Below are positions 42,353 through 51,346 of a DNA stretch of 64,000 nucleotides, piece after piece; positions within the stretch are counted from its first letter, which is position 1, and each line of letters starts with the position of its first letter. Under the pieces are notes generated by a model, which was given only the letters and a program-made list of their open reading frames with translations, was not told where the DNA came from and made no database searches. The translations under genes and the position numbers were made by a program. The stretch covers positions 62,001 to 126,000 of the forward strand of contig NZ_JYJF01000001.1 in the NCBI RefSeq assembly GCF_000955975.1. Direction: 5' to 3'. The DNA comes from Saccharothrix sp. ST-888. Lineage in GTDB: Bacteria; Actinomycetota; Actinomycetes; Streptomycetales; Streptomycetaceae.

Positions 42353-43374
42353 CGGCCCGGCCCCCGTTCCGCCCGTCGCTTCACCCAGGAGTTGAGCAGC
42401 GCGGCCAGCAGCAGCATCGCGCCGAGGAAGAACTTGAACCAGTCCGGGTTCCACTGGGCGTAGACGATGCCCTTGCTGGTCATCCCGAAGATCAGTGCGC
42501 CGAGTGCCGAGCCGACCACCGAGCCGTAGCCGCCGGTGATCAGACAGCCGCCGATCACCGCCGCCACGATGTAGATCAGCTCGTTGCCCACGCCCTCGCC
42601 CGACTGCACGGTGTCGAAGGAGTACAGCAGGTGCTGCCCGAGCACCCAGGCGCAGAAGCCGACGCCCAGGTACAGGCAGGTCTTGGTCCGGGCCACCGGG
42701 ACCCCGACCGCCCGGGCGGCGGCCGCGTCGCCGCCGACCGCGAAGATCCAGTTGCCGAAGCGGGTGCGCAGCAGGATCCAGCTGCCGAGCAGCACCAGGC
42801 CCAGCCACCACCAGACCGTGGCCTTCAGGGTGAGTCCGCCCACGGTGAACTGGGAGGCGAACAGCCAGTGGCAGGAGGCGAAGCCCTGCATGTCGGCGAT
42901 CGACTTGGTGGAGACCGTGCCCGAGACCAGCTTGGTGACGCCCAGGTTGGCGCCGGTGAGCATCAGGAAGGTACCCAGCGTGACGATGAAGCTGGGCAGC
43001 CCGGTCCGGGACAGCAGCCAGCCGTTCAGTGCGCCGATCCCCAGGGCCACCGCCAGCGAGACCAGCGACCCGACCCAGGTGACCGCGGTGAGCTGGTAGG
43101 AGACCATCGAGGAGGTCAGCGCGGCGGTGGTCACCGCGACCCCGGCCGAGAGGTCGAACTCACCGCCGATCATCAGCAGGGCCACCGGGACTGCCATGAT
43201 CCCGATCGTCGAGGCGGCGTAGAGCACGGTGCCGATCGAGGCGGACCGCAGGAAGCTCTCCGCCACCACGGAGAAGACGGCGAAGACCGCGACGGCGGCG
43301 AGCAGCGCGCCGAGCTCCGGCCGGGAGTGGTGCCGCCGCAGCGGGCGCTCGTGGGCGAGCACCTCGGTGTTCAC
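42349..43374 (-). CDS. Sugar ABC transporter permease (RbsC-like)
   Basis: 341 residues with about nine or ten membrane helices. Family markers: ALLMIGGEFDLSAGVAV near the start, TLGTFLMLTGANLGV, and the ATPase-contact segment AVGGDAAAARAVGVPVARTK, then GGCLITGGYGSVVGSALGAL. Belongs to the carbohydrate uptake transporter 2 permeases. GTG start overlaps the stop of the binding-protein gene; stop overlaps the ATPase gene. The whole unit is therefore one coupled operon. Confidence 0.92.
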   Translation of the reverse strand: MNTEVLAHERPLRRHHSRPELGALLAAVAVFAVFSVVAESFLRSASIGTVLYAASTIGIMAVPVALLMIGGEFDLSAGVAVTTAALTSSMVSYQLTAVTWVGSLVSLAVALGIGALNGWLLSRTGLPSFIVTLGTFLMLTGANLGVTKLVSGTVSTKSIADMQGFASCHWLFASQFTVGGLTLKATVWWWLGLVLLGSWILLRTRFGNWIFAVGGDAAAARAVGVPVARTKTCLYLGVGFCAWVLGQHLLYSFDTVQSGEGVGNELIYIVAAVIGGCLITGGYGSVVGSALGALIFGMTSKGIVYAQWNPDWFKFFLGAMLLLAALLNSWVKRRAERGPGR

Positions 43375-44360
43375 CGGGTACCCCGGGCGACGTACTGGGC
43401 CAGGGCGCTCGCGTCGTCCTTGGTGAGCACCTGCGGTCCGGTGAGCACCGGTTTCCCGCCGCCGAGGGCGTCCAGGTTGTAGCGGTAGAGCCAGAGCAGG
43501 TCCACGCCCTCGTAGCCCTGGAGGTAGGGCTGCTGGTCCACGGCGAAGCCGATCGTGCCGCCCTGGAGGCCGGTCACCACCTGGCTACTGAGGTCGAAGG
43601 TGTCCAGCTCGACGCCGCGCCTGGCATCCTGGATCGCCTGCAGCCCGGTGGCGGCGAGCGGGGCGCTGAGGGTGAGGACGGTGTCCAGGGCCGGGTCGGC
43701 CTGGAGCTTGGCGGCGATCGCGGCCTTGGCGTCGGGCAGGTTGACCCCGTCCACGTACAGCGTCTGGAGCTGCCCGCCGAAGGAGCTCTTGGCCCCGGAG
43801 CAGCGCTGCTCCTGGCCGATGTTGCCCTGCTCGTGGATCACGCAGAGGACGTCCTTGCGGCCCCGGGTGCCCAGCGCCGTCCCGGCGGCCTGGCCGGCCG
43901 TGCTCTCGTCCTGGCCGATGTGGGTGAGGGCGCCGAAGCGGGACGAGAACTCCTGGCCGGAGTTGATGCTGATCACCGGGATGCCGGCGGCCTTCGCCCG
44001 GGCCAGCGGGGCGGCCATCGCCTCGCCCTTGGCCAGCGAGACCAGCAGCCCGTCGACCTTCTGGTCGATCGCCGCGTCGACCAGCTGGACCTGGCCCTGG
44101 GTCTGCGCGTCGTTGGAGTAGAGGAAGGTGATGTTGTCCTTGGCCGCGGCCTGCTCGGCGCCCTTGCGGACGGTGTCCCAGAAGGCGTCACCCGCGCCGG
44201 CGTGCGTGACCATCGCGACCGTCCAGCGCGGGGTGTCGACCGCGCCGCCCGCCTTGCTCGCCTCCCGGCTGCGGGCCTGTTCGGCGCGCAGACCGCCGGT
44301 ACTGCTGCACCCTGCGGCCAGCAGGGCGAGGGCGAGGAGCGTCATTACGGTTCGTGGCAT
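43371..44360 (-). CDS. Sugar ABC transporter substrate-binding lipoprotein
   Basis: 329 residues. Lipobox LLAAGCSS. Periplasmic-binding-protein-1 fold like ribose-binding protein: WTVAMVTHAGAGDAFWDTVR, VDGLLVSLAKGEAMAAPLAR, GIPVISINSG, GTIGFAVDQQPYLQGYEGVD. It captures a pentose- or hexose-type sugar (or related ligand such as inositol or AI-2) outside the cell and hands it to the permease. First gene of a four-gene coupled operon ending in the ROK kinase. No operon-specific regulator lies next to it. Confidence 0.92.
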   Translation of the reverse strand: MPRTVMTLLALALLAAGCSSTGGLRAEQARSREASKAGGAVDTPRWTVAMVTHAGAGDAFWDTVRKGAEQAAAKDNITFLYSNDAQTQGQVQLVDAAIDQKVDGLLVSLAKGEAMAAPLARAKAAGIPVISINSGQEFSSRFGALTHIGQDESTAGQAAGTALGTRGRKDVLCVIHEQGNIGQEQRCSGAKSSFGGQLQTLYVDGVNLPDAKAAIAAKLQADPALDTVLTLSAPLAATGLQAIQDARRGVELDTFDLSSQVVTGLQGGTIGFAVDQQPYLQGYEGVDLLWLYRYNLDALGGGKPVLTGPQVLTKDDASALAQYVARGTR

Positions 44361-44667
44361 GCCTACCAGTGTCGGGGGGCGGCGGGCGGGTCGTCACGCA
44401 CGCACCGCCGCCGAACCGCCGCGCGGGTGACGGTACGCCAGGTCCGCGCGATGCCCCGTGAGGCCAGGACCCGTTAGACGTACCGGTACTGGCGAGTGGC
44501 AGACTTGTCCCCGCACCAAGCCGGTTCCCAGCAAAATGTGACGTTCCTCTCAGCTTCCCATCAGGTTTAAGAAGAACTGATCTCACGTTCGAGACCGTCT
44601 GATCCCATCGGAGAGCGTGCCGGGCTAGCGGAGCCCGGTCAGCCTGCAACCCGGATACGAGAAGTAG
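44361..44667. other. Divergent intergenic region with 5'-UTR hairpin
   Basis: 307 bp between the divergent binding-protein and esterase genes. Contains the AT-richer word GGTTTAAGAAGAACTG and a 7-bp stem CCGGGCT/AGCCCGG (44620-44638) about 30 nt before the esterase start. It was compared by eye with common riboswitch cores without a match. Confidence 0.45.
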
Positions 44668-45792
44668 ATGCAACTGACTGGTAAGCCATTTCTGATCCTC
44701 ACGATCATCCTCGTGCCGATCTCGATCGCGGTTGCCATGCTGCTCTGGGGGCGGGTGCGCGGACCCAAGCCGCTGCAGTTCCTGACCCGGCTGATCATGA
44801 TTCTGTTCGCCCAGATCACGGCCGTGCTGATGGTCTTCGTGCTGGTCAACAACGCCAACCTGATCTACGGCAGCTGGGACGACCTGCTCGGTACCGGCAA
44901 CCACATCCGGGCGGTGCCGACGGTGCCGAAGGAGGACCCGAACGCGGCGCCGGACCAGGCCACCAAGGACCGGCCCAAGGTCATCCAGCAGTTCAAGTCG
45001 GTCGACGACCCGAAGGTCCCCAAGGACGTCAAGACCACCGACCTGAAGGGCCAGCTGTCCGGCGTGGACGGCGAGGTCGTGGTCTGGACCCCGCCGCAGT
45101 ACGACGACCCGGCGTACAAGGACAAGAAGTTCCCGGTCGTCGAGCTGCTGCCGGGCTGGCCGGGCTCCTCCTCCACCTGGTACGGATCGCTGCACGTCAC
45201 CACCAAGCTGAAGCCGCTGATGGAGAGCGGCCAGGTCGCTCCGTTCATCCTGGTCTCCCCGCGCACCCTGCTGCTCGGCAACACCACCGACACCGGCTGC
45301 GCCGACGTCCCCGGCAAGGTCAACGCGGAGACCTGGCTCACCCGGGACGTCCCGCAGATGGTCCTGGACAACTTCCGGGTGGACGAGTCCGCCGACCGCT
45401 GGGCCGTGGCGGGCTACTCCGCCGGTGGCCACTGCGCCGAGAAGCTGGCGGTGGCGCACCCCAACCGCTACCGCGCCGGCATCAGCCTCTCCGGCTACAA
45501 CGACCCGGCGGCCGAGGACGCCTCGCTCACCGCGAAGGACCCCCACCTGCGCGAGATCTCCAACCCGCTGAACATCCTGAAGACCGCTGCCACCCCGCCG
45601 AAGGTCGCGCTGTTCCTGGCCGGCAACAAGGGTGACGGCTACGAGTCCGGTCTCGCCGTGAAGGCCGCCGCCAAGGCGCCGACCACGGTCACCGTCCAGG
45701 AGATGACGGGCCCGCACACCACGGACGTCTGGAGCAACATGCTTCCCGAGGTCTTCAAGTGGCTGACGGGGATCATCCCGGTCCAGCACTGA
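44668..45792 (+). CDS. Membrane-anchored esterase-family alpha/beta hydrolase
   Basis: 374 residues. Two N-terminal membrane helices (FLILTIILVPISIAVAMLL and a second near 55-78), then an extracytoplasmic domain of the esterase/antigen 85-like type: LPGWPGSSSTWYG, nucleophile elbow AGYSAGGHCAEKLA, FLAGNKGDGYESG (Asp region) and TGPHTTDVWSNMLP (His). Actinobacterial relatives include mycolyltransferase-like and secreted esterases; here mycolic acids are not expected, so a lipid or polysaccharide ester is more likely. GAGAAG precedes the ATG. A strong terminator follows 14 nt after the stop. Confidence 0.85.
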   Translation: MQLTGKPFLILTIILVPISIAVAMLLWGRVRGPKPLQFLTRLIMILFAQITAVLMVFVLVNNANLIYGSWDDLLGTGNHIRAVPTVPKEDPNAAPDQATKDRPKVIQQFKSVDDPKVPKDVKTTDLKGQLSGVDGEVVVWTPPQYDDPAYKDKKFPVVELLPGWPGSSSTWYGSLHVTTKLKPLMESGQVAPFILVSPRTLLLGNTTDTGCADVPGKVNAETWLTRDVPQMVLDNFRVDESADRWAVAGYSAGGHCAEKLAVAHPNRYRAGISLSGYNDPAAEDASLTAKDPHLREISNPLNILKTAATPPKVALFLAGNKGDGYESGLAVKAAAKAPTTVTVQEMTGPHTTDVWSNMLPEVFKWLTGIIPVQH

Positions 45793-45805
45793 CCCGGAAC
45801 ACGGG

Positions 45806-45837
45806 AGGGGCCCGCCGAATCGTTTCGGCGGGCCCCT
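45806..45837 (+). terminator. Strong terminator after the esterase gene
   Basis: 14-bp perfect stem (45806-45819 with 45824-45837) with a TCGT loop followed by TCT. Confidence 0.85.
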
Positions 45838-45907
45838 TCTGCGTTCCCAGACCACTTCCAGGTCCGGTTCATCGGCCGTCCAGCGACCCCAGCCGCCACT
45901 CAGCCGA

Positions 45908-45936
45908 CTCCGGGACCGGCCGAGCCGGTCCCGGAG
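45908..45936 (-). terminator. Putative terminator of the exopolysaccharide operon
   Basis: 12-bp perfect stem CTCCGGGACCGG/CCGGTCCCGGAG with a 5-nt loop, 71 bp beyond the acyltransferase stop on the minus strand. Confidence 0.6.
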
Positions 45937-45970
45937 AGCGGTTCGAGCGGCCCGAGGTAGCGGTTCGAGC

Positions 45971-46000
45971 GGTTCCGGGCGGTTCCGGGCGGTTCCGGGC
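45971..46000. repeat. Three tandem copies of GGTTCCGGGC
   Basis: Perfect 10-bp direct repeats just beyond the 3' end of the acyltransferase gene, preceded by two degenerate copies. Confidence 0.9.
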
Positions 46001-46006
46001 AGCGGC

Positions 46007-47281
46007 TCAGTCGAGTCCGGGGAGCCGGCGCTTGCCGCGTTGGCGCCGAGGCCACGGGAAGAGCCTGAGGGAACGTTTCGCCGCCAGGTCCTCCATCCAC
46101 CCGAAGCAGAGGACGAACAGCGCGATCAGCGGGAGCGCGATCATCAGCGGGAACCAGTGGCTCCGCAGCAGCCACTGCCCGTGCTGGAACATGAAGTCGA
46201 CGTCCCAGAGCCGGTCGATGATCGGGATGGCCAGCACCAGCGCGGTGTTGTGCCACAGGTAGACGCTCACCGCCCGCGCGTTCAGCAGGCTGATCAGGCC
46301 GTTCCAGCGTTCCAGCGGCCGGGGCCAGCGCTCCCAGGACGGGCTGAGGTGGAGCAGCAGCAGGACGAAGCCGAACGACCAGACCGCCTGGGCGATCGGC
46401 ACGCTGTCCAGGTCGCTGGGGACGGTCGGATCGTCCACCGGCCTGCTGAGCAGCCACCAGATGCCGGCCACCATGATCAGCGGTGCCATCGACGGAGCCA
46501 GGTACTGCGGCAGCTTGCGCAGCAGCCCCTCCTGGTGGGCCATGCCGAGGATCCAGCAGGAGCCGAAGGTGGTGAAATCGGTGACGGTCTCCCAGATCCG
46601 CCCCTCCTGGTCGAACAGGCCGGAGTTGATCAGGATGGAGAGCGCGAGCGGGGTGAACACCGTGATCCACGGCTGCCTGCGCAGCGCCTTCAGCATCAGC
46701 GGCGAGAGCAGCACGTACCAGAGGTAGGCGCGCAGGTACCAGAGCGGCACCGCGATCTGCTCGGCCCAGGTCGGCTCGACCACGCCGTGGAAGCCGTGCA
46801 GGTTGTCGCCGAACGGCGGGGTGCTCAGCGGCAGCACCCAGAACGCCAGCTTGCCCCACCACCAGGCCGGGTGGCCCTCGGAGTTCGGGCCCCAGCCGTC
46901 GAGCACCATGGCGGTGATCAGAACGGCGCCGAACAGCCACATCGGCGGCAGCAGGCGGCGCAGCCGTCCCCGGATGACGCTGAGCGCCGGACGGCTGAGC
47001 GAACGGGCCATCAGCGACCCGGCCAGCGCGAACATCACGCCCATCGACGGGAAGACCAGCGGCAGCCAGGCCCAGCCGAAGTTGTGGTACAGCACCACTC
47101 GGCCCAGGGCCAGCGCCCGCAGCAGGTCCAGGTAGCGGTCGCGACCGCCCTTGCGGGGTGCCGGGGCCGGTTCCGCGCCCTCCTCGACCGGCAGCGCGTC
47201 GGGTCGCTGCCGGGGTATGCGCAGCTGGATGGTCTCGGAGTGCAGATCCGGGGCGAAGGCGTACGGCTCGGAAGCGGACAT
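46007..47281 (-). CDS. Acyltransferase-3 family membrane protein
   Basis: 424 residues, about ten membrane helices after a 45-residue polar start. Acyltransferase-3 markers: RDRYLDLLRALALGRVVLYH with the conserved Arg and His, FALAGSLMA, WYLRAYLWYVLLSPLM, and VYLWHNTAL. Such proteins O-acylate polysaccharides or lipids across the membrane. The ATG follows the stop of the bifunctional synthase gene by 2 nt, so it most likely modifies, or helps export, the polymer made by that enzyme. Confidence 0.9.
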   Translation of the reverse strand: MSASEPYAFAPDLHSETIQLRIPRQRPDALPVEEGAEPAPAPRKGGRDRYLDLLRALALGRVVLYHNFGWAWLPLVFPSMGVMFALAGSLMARSLSRPALSVIRGRLRRLLPPMWLFGAVLITAMVLDGWGPNSEGHPAWWWGKLAFWVLPLSTPPFGDNLHGFHGVVEPTWAEQIAVPLWYLRAYLWYVLLSPLMLKALRRQPWITVFTPLALSILINSGLFDQEGRIWETVTDFTTFGSCWILGMAHQEGLLRKLPQYLAPSMAPLIMVAGIWWLLSRPVDDPTVPSDLDSVPIAQAVWSFGFVLLLLHLSPSWERWPRPLERWNGLISLLNARAVSVYLWHNTALVLAIPIIDRLWDVDFMFQHGQWLLRSHWFPLMIALPLIALFVLCFGWMEDLAAKRSLRLFPWPRRQRGKRRLPGLD

Positions 47282-47283
47282 GG

Positions 47284-49440
47284 TCAGACCTCCACGATCG
47301 GTGCCGCGACCTCACCGGTGCGCCGCAGTTTCTGCCAGCGCAGTCGGCCGCCGGTCACCGCCGTGATCGAGGACTGCAGCAGGACCAGGTACATCAGCTG
47401 CCGGTAGACCACCTGCTGGACCGGCAGGGTGACCAGGTGCCAGGGCTTCTCGCCGTCCAGCCGGAAGGCGTACCAGGCGAGGCCGCCCTGGACCAGCAGC
47501 ACGGCGGCCCAGGCGCCGAGGGTGCTCGGGGCGTCCACGAAGAACACCCCGTAGAGCAGGAAGAGGTCGATCAGCGGGGCGAGCAGCGGGGCCAGCACGC
47601 CGAAGAGCACCACCAGCGGCAGGCCGACCCGGCCGAAGCGGCCGGCCGGGCCCCGGTCGAACACCGCCCGGCGGTGCTTCCACATCGCCTGCATGGTGCC
47701 GTAGCTCCACCGGTACCGCTGCGACCAGAGCTGCTGCATCGAGGCCGGGGCCTCGGTCCAGGCCCTGGCCCGCTCGGCGTAGACGACCCGCCAGCCCTGG
47801 CAGAGCATCGCCATGGTGATGTCGGTGTCCTCGGCGAGCGTGTCGTCGCTCATCCCGCCGACCTGGACCAGGGCGCTGCGGCGGAACGCGCCGATGGCCC
47901 CGGGGATGGTCGGCATGATGTTGAGCGAGTCGTACATCCGGCGGTCGAGGTTGAAGCCCATCACGTACTCGATGTGCTGCCAGGCCCCGATCAGGGTGTC
48001 CCGGTTGCCGACCTTGGCGTTCCCGGCGACCGCGCCGACGCCCGGGTCCGCGAACGGCTGGATCAACTCCCGTACGGTGGACGGCTCGAAGACGGTGTCG
48101 CCGTCCATCATCACCACGATGTCGTGGGAGGCGTTGGCGATGCCGTTGTTGAGCGCGGTGGACTTGCCGCCGTTGGGCTGGCGGATCAGCCGGACGTTCG
48201 GCAGCGCCATCTCCTCGACGATCTCCGAGGTGCCGTCGGTGGACCCGTCGTCGATGACGATGATCTCGATCGGATGGTCACTGGCCGCCAGTGAGACCAG
48301 GGTGTTGGCGATGCACTCGCGCTCGTTGTAGGCGGGGACCAGCACCGTCACGGGGCCGGTCACCGGTGGCCCCCAGGAGAAGTCCGGGCGGCGCGCGCGG
48401 CGGGCGTGGCGGGTGGCCAGCACCAGCATCAGCGCGAACCGGGCGAAGACCAGCGCGCCGGTCACGGCCAGCAGGCCGACCAGCCAGGGCAGCACATGGA
48501 CCGCGATCTGGGTGCAGAGGATGAACGCCTTGCCCGCCCAGAGCTGGTAGCCGTGCACCGGGACCATGGTGTCGGAGGCGCCCAGGGCCTCACCGATGCT
48601 GGCGAAGCGGTAGTTCTGGGCCTGCAGCCTGTCGATGATCTGGCCGAGCGCCGCCACCGTCTGGGAGCGGTCGCCACCGGCGTCGTGCAGCAGCACCAGC
48701 TCGCCCTTGCCGGGCACCTTGGGCATCGCCGTCTTGACGATCTCGTCCACGCCGGGGCGCTTCCAGTCGTCGGTGTCCGAGTCGATGAAGGCGGTGAGGT
48801 AGCCGCGCTTGCCGATCTCCTTGGTCACCGGCCAGGTCCAGTCGTCCAGGGCGTCCGCAGTGGAGGAGTACGGCGGCCGGAAGAGCGAGGAGTGCACGCC
48901 CGCGACGCCCGCCAGCGCCAGCTGGGTCTGGCCCAGCTCCCAGGCGAGCCGGGTCTTGGACTGCAGCGCCAGGTCGGGGTGGGTGAAGGTGTGCACGCCG
49001 ATCTCGTTGCCGCCGGCCACGATCCTGCGGATCAGGTCCGGGTTGTGGGCCGTCATCGAGCCGGTGACGAAGAAGGTGGCGTGGATGTGGCGGGCCGCCA
49101 GCAGATCGAGGATCTTCGGCGTCCAGACCGGGTCCGGGCCGTCGTCGAAGCTCAGCACCACGGTGTGGTCCGGGACGGAGTAGCTGACGGGGTGGTCGTT
49201 CTTCGCGCCTCGGGCGTCGATGATCGGACCACCGGTCAGCAGGTTCGGCGGCACCGTGGTCTTGTCGACCGAGACGGCGATCCGCTCGTCGTGGAAGACC
49301 TCGTTGGTGGCCATGCCTCGCAGCACGAGCATGGCGAGCAGGCAGACCAGCAGGGTCACCGGGAGGAAGAAGCGCAGGGGTGGGGCGGCAAGCCGACGCG
49401 GCCGAAGGATCGACTGCCGACGGCGCTGATGGCGGGACAT
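47284..49440 (-). CDS. Bifunctional polysaccharide deacetylase / family 2 glycosyltransferase (MatB-like)
   Basis: 718 residues. Membrane helix near 25-42; extracytoplasmic NodB deacetylase domain with VVLSFDDGPDPVW, GVHTFTHPDL and FRPPYSS; a second membrane helix pair; cytoplasmic GT2 domain with LVPAYNERE, VIDDGSTDGT, VMMDGDTVF, EDTDITMAM and the QRYRW (Q-x-x-R-W) motif; then C-terminal helices. A processive GT2 fused to a deacetylase is the design of streptomycete MatB, linked in the literature to a poly-beta-1,6-GlcNAc-like polymer that drives mycelial aggregation. All catalytic motifs are present. Start ATG 49440. Confidence 0.93.
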   Translation of the reverse strand: MSRHQRRRQSILRPRRLAAPPLRFFLPVTLLVCLLAMLVLRGMATNEVFHDERIAVSVDKTTVPPNLLTGGPIIDARGAKNDHPVSYSVPDHTVVLSFDDGPDPVWTPKILDLLAARHIHATFFVTGSMTAHNPDLIRRIVAGGNEIGVHTFTHPDLALQSKTRLAWELGQTQLALAGVAGVHSSLFRPPYSSTADALDDWTWPVTKEIGKRGYLTAFIDSDTDDWKRPGVDEIVKTAMPKVPGKGELVLLHDAGGDRSQTVAALGQIIDRLQAQNYRFASIGEALGASDTMVPVHGYQLWAGKAFILCTQIAVHVLPWLVGLLAVTGALVFARFALMLVLATRHARRARRPDFSWGPPVTGPVTVLVPAYNERECIANTLVSLAASDHPIEIIVIDDGSTDGTSEIVEEMALPNVRLIRQPNGGKSTALNNGIANASHDIVVMMDGDTVFEPSTVRELIQPFADPGVGAVAGNAKVGNRDTLIGAWQHIEYVMGFNLDRRMYDSLNIMPTIPGAIGAFRRSALVQVGGMSDDTLAEDTDITMAMLCQGWRVVYAERARAWTEAPASMQQLWSQRYRWSYGTMQAMWKHRRAVFDRGPAGRFGRVGLPLVVLFGVLAPLLAPLIDLFLLYGVFFVDAPSTLGAWAAVLLVQGGLAWYAFRLDGEKPWHLVTLPVQQVVYRQLMYLVLLQSSITAVTGGRLRWQKLRRTGEVAAPIVEV

Positions 49441-49478
49441 GGGTACCTGGATCCGGAACGGGACGAACGGGACGTCGG

Positions 49479-49994
49479 TCAGTGGTGGCTGGGCTGGACC
49501 GTGGATTGCGGCTTCGCCGCGTGGGTACCGGTCGTTGCGCCGGCGGAGTGGCTCGGGTGGGCACCCGAGGCGGCCGGTTTCCCGGTGGCCGCGGGAGTGC
49601 CGACGGGTCGCGCACTGCCGGAGGCCGAGGCGCCGACGCCCGGGTGACCGATGACCGGGTGACCGGACGCCGATGCCGAGCCGGTGGCCGGTGGCGGGCT
49701 CCCCATCGGCGAGCCGAGAGCGACCGGCAGCCCGGTGGCACTCGGCCAGGGGCTCGCGATGGTGCTGGACGGCTGGGGTGGCACCTGGAGCGCGGGGGCC
49801 TGCGACTGCAGGCCGATGAGGCTGCTGGTGAGCGCCGCCGCGACCATCGCGCTCGCGAGGCCGACCAGCCAGCCGAAGCCGCGCATCCGGCGCCCGCGGG
49901 TACCGGACTGGTCGACGAAGACCGGGGAGTGGCTCGCGGCCGGGGCGGCTGATCCGGTCTCAGGACGCTCGGATCGGAGAAGTGGTGGTGCCAC
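49479..49994 (-). CDS. Small membrane protein of the exopolysaccharide operon
   Basis: 171 residues, GTG start with AAAGG upstream. Residues 1-37 are cytoplasmic and basic, a membrane helix follows (FGWLVGLASAMVAAALTSSL), and the remaining 110 residues are a Ser/Pro/Gly/Ala/His-rich extracytoplasmic tail without a fold. No family recognised. 38 nt upstream of the bifunctional synthase and first in the operon, so an accessory role in polymer synthesis or surface attachment is likely (inference). Confidence 0.65.
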   Translation of the reverse strand: MAPPLLRSERPETGSAAPAASHSPVFVDQSGTRGRRMRGFGWLVGLASAMVAAALTSSLIGLQSQAPALQVPPQPSSTIASPWPSATGLPVALGSPMGSPPPATGSASASGHPVIGHPGVGASASGSARPVGTPAATGKPAASGAHPSHSAGATTGTHAAKPQSTVQPSHH

Positions 49995-50235
49995 CGAGGG
50001 CGGGCCTTTCCGAAGAAACGTGGAGCAGTGTCTGCTGCAAGGGAGGACGGTAATGCACTCTCATTAACCGAATCTGGGACAATGTTCGATTTGAGTGGAT
50101 CTGGGCACCTCTTGTGACCTGATCGCAATTCCTCCTGGAACATGACACTTCGCAGGCCGGTCCGACGACCTCATAGGATGCGCGGAAGCCCACCGACGCA
50201 GTCGGCCCGAACATCCCGCCCAGGAACGGCCACCC
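49995..50235. promoter_or_regulatory. Divergent promoter region of the exopolysaccharide operon and the GH26 gene
   Basis: 241 bp between divergent starts, with a clearly AT-richer stretch at 50050-50150 (for example ATTAACCGAATCTGGGACAA). No operator or -35/-10 pair could be fixed with confidence. Confidence 0.5.
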
Positions 50236-51279
50236 TTGATCAGAAGCGCTCTCGCCGCCCGCGGACTCCCGTACCGGAACCGCCGTGCGGTCGCCCTGGC
50301 CGTCGTCGCCCCACTGCTTCTGGCGGCGTGCAGCACCGGTGGCGGTGGCACCACCGCGGCACCCACCAGTGCGGCCGCCGGCCCGACGGCCTCGCCGTCG
50401 GCCCCGCCCTACGACGCGTCAGCCCTGCGCAGGCCCGGCGGACGGCTGTTCGGCGTGGCGTCCGACGGGACGGTCGGCGATCTCGCACCGGTCACCGCCT
50501 TCGCCGCCAAGGCCGAGCGCCAGCCGGACATCCGCGAGTACTACCAGGAGTGGGGGGACGACTTCGACCCGGCGGGCAACACCAAGCTGTGGCACAACGG
50601 CCAGGTCCCGATGCTCAGCTGGGTGCCCGAGCAGGCGCCGCTCGCCCGGATCGCCTCGGGCGGCGAGGACGCCTACCTGGTCAGGTTCGCCCAGCAGGTC
50701 CGCTCGTACCAGGGCCCGCTGGTGATCAGCTTCGCACCCGAGATGAACGGCGGCTGGACCGCGTGGGGTCCCGGCCACGCCACCCCCGCGGACTTCGTCA
50801 GCGCCTGGCGGCACATCCACGACGTCTTCCGGGAGCAGGCCACCACCAATGTGATTTGGGTCTGGACCCCGCACGTCGGCGACTCGGGCACACCGGCGGC
50901 GCTGCGCCCGTACTACCCCGGTGACGACTACCTCGACTGGGTCGGCCTGATCGGCTACTACGGCCCGCAGGACGGCAGCGACTACCGCACCCTGTTCACC
51001 CCGACCATCCGCACGGTCAGGTCGTTCTCCGGGAAGCCCCTGCTGATCGCCGAGACCGGGGTGGCCGAGGGCCCGCGCAAGGTCGCCCAGATCGACGACC
51101 TGTTCGGCGGCGCGGCGGCGAGCGACGGCCTGATCGGACTGGTCTGGTACGACCTGCGCAGGCAGTGGCCCGGCAGCAAGCAGCCGACCGACTGGCGGGT
51201 GGACAGCTCGGCCGCGTCCGTCGCCGAGGTGGTCAAGCAGGCCGCCCAGCAGAAGTTCGGCTTCCGGATAGCCCCCTGA
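50236..51279 (+). CDS. GH26-like glycoside hydrolase lipoprotein
   Basis: 347 residues, TTG start. Lipobox LLAAC, Ser/Thr/Pro linker, then a TIM-barrel: LVISFAPEMNGGWTAWG with acid/base Glu (GH26 members show HEMNG-x-W), NVIWVWTPH, YLDWVGLIGYYG and LLIAETGVAEG with nucleophile Glu. GH26 includes beta-mannanases and related enzymes. Divergent from the exopolysaccharide synthase operon, so it could trim or release that polymer at the cell surface; dispersin-type PNAG hydrolases belong to other families, so the substrate stays open. Confidence 0.82.
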   Translation: MIRSALAARGLPYRNRRAVALAVVAPLLLAACSTGGGGTTAAPTSAAAGPTASPSAPPYDASALRRPGGRLFGVASDGTVGDLAPVTAFAAKAERQPDIREYYQEWGDDFDPAGNTKLWHNGQVPMLSWVPEQAPLARIASGGEDAYLVRFAQQVRSYQGPLVISFAPEMNGGWTAWGPGHATPADFVSAWRHIHDVFREQATTNVIWVWTPHVGDSGTPAALRPYYPGDDYLDWVGLIGYYGPQDGSDYRTLFTPTIRTVRSFSGKPLLIAETGVAEGPRKVAQIDDLFGGAAASDGLIGLVWYDLRRQWPGSKQPTDWRVDSSAASVAEVVKQAAQQKFGFRIAP

Positions 51280-51298
51280 CGCATCGTCAGCAAAACAG

Positions 51299-51331
51299 AC
51301 CCCCGGGCGCGAGGTTATCGGCCCCGGGGGT
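51299..51331. terminator. Hairpin between convergent GH26 and PucR genes
   Basis: 9-bp perfect stem ACCCCCGGG/CCCGGGGGT with a 15-nt loop, lying 19 nt after one stop and 15 nt before the other. Confidence 0.55.
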
Positions 51332-51346
51332 GCGGCGACCTGTCGG

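Noticed and set aside
44361..44667. Riboswitch in the esterase leader
   Set aside because: No TPP, SAM, cobalamin, c-di-AMP or other core could be matched by eye.
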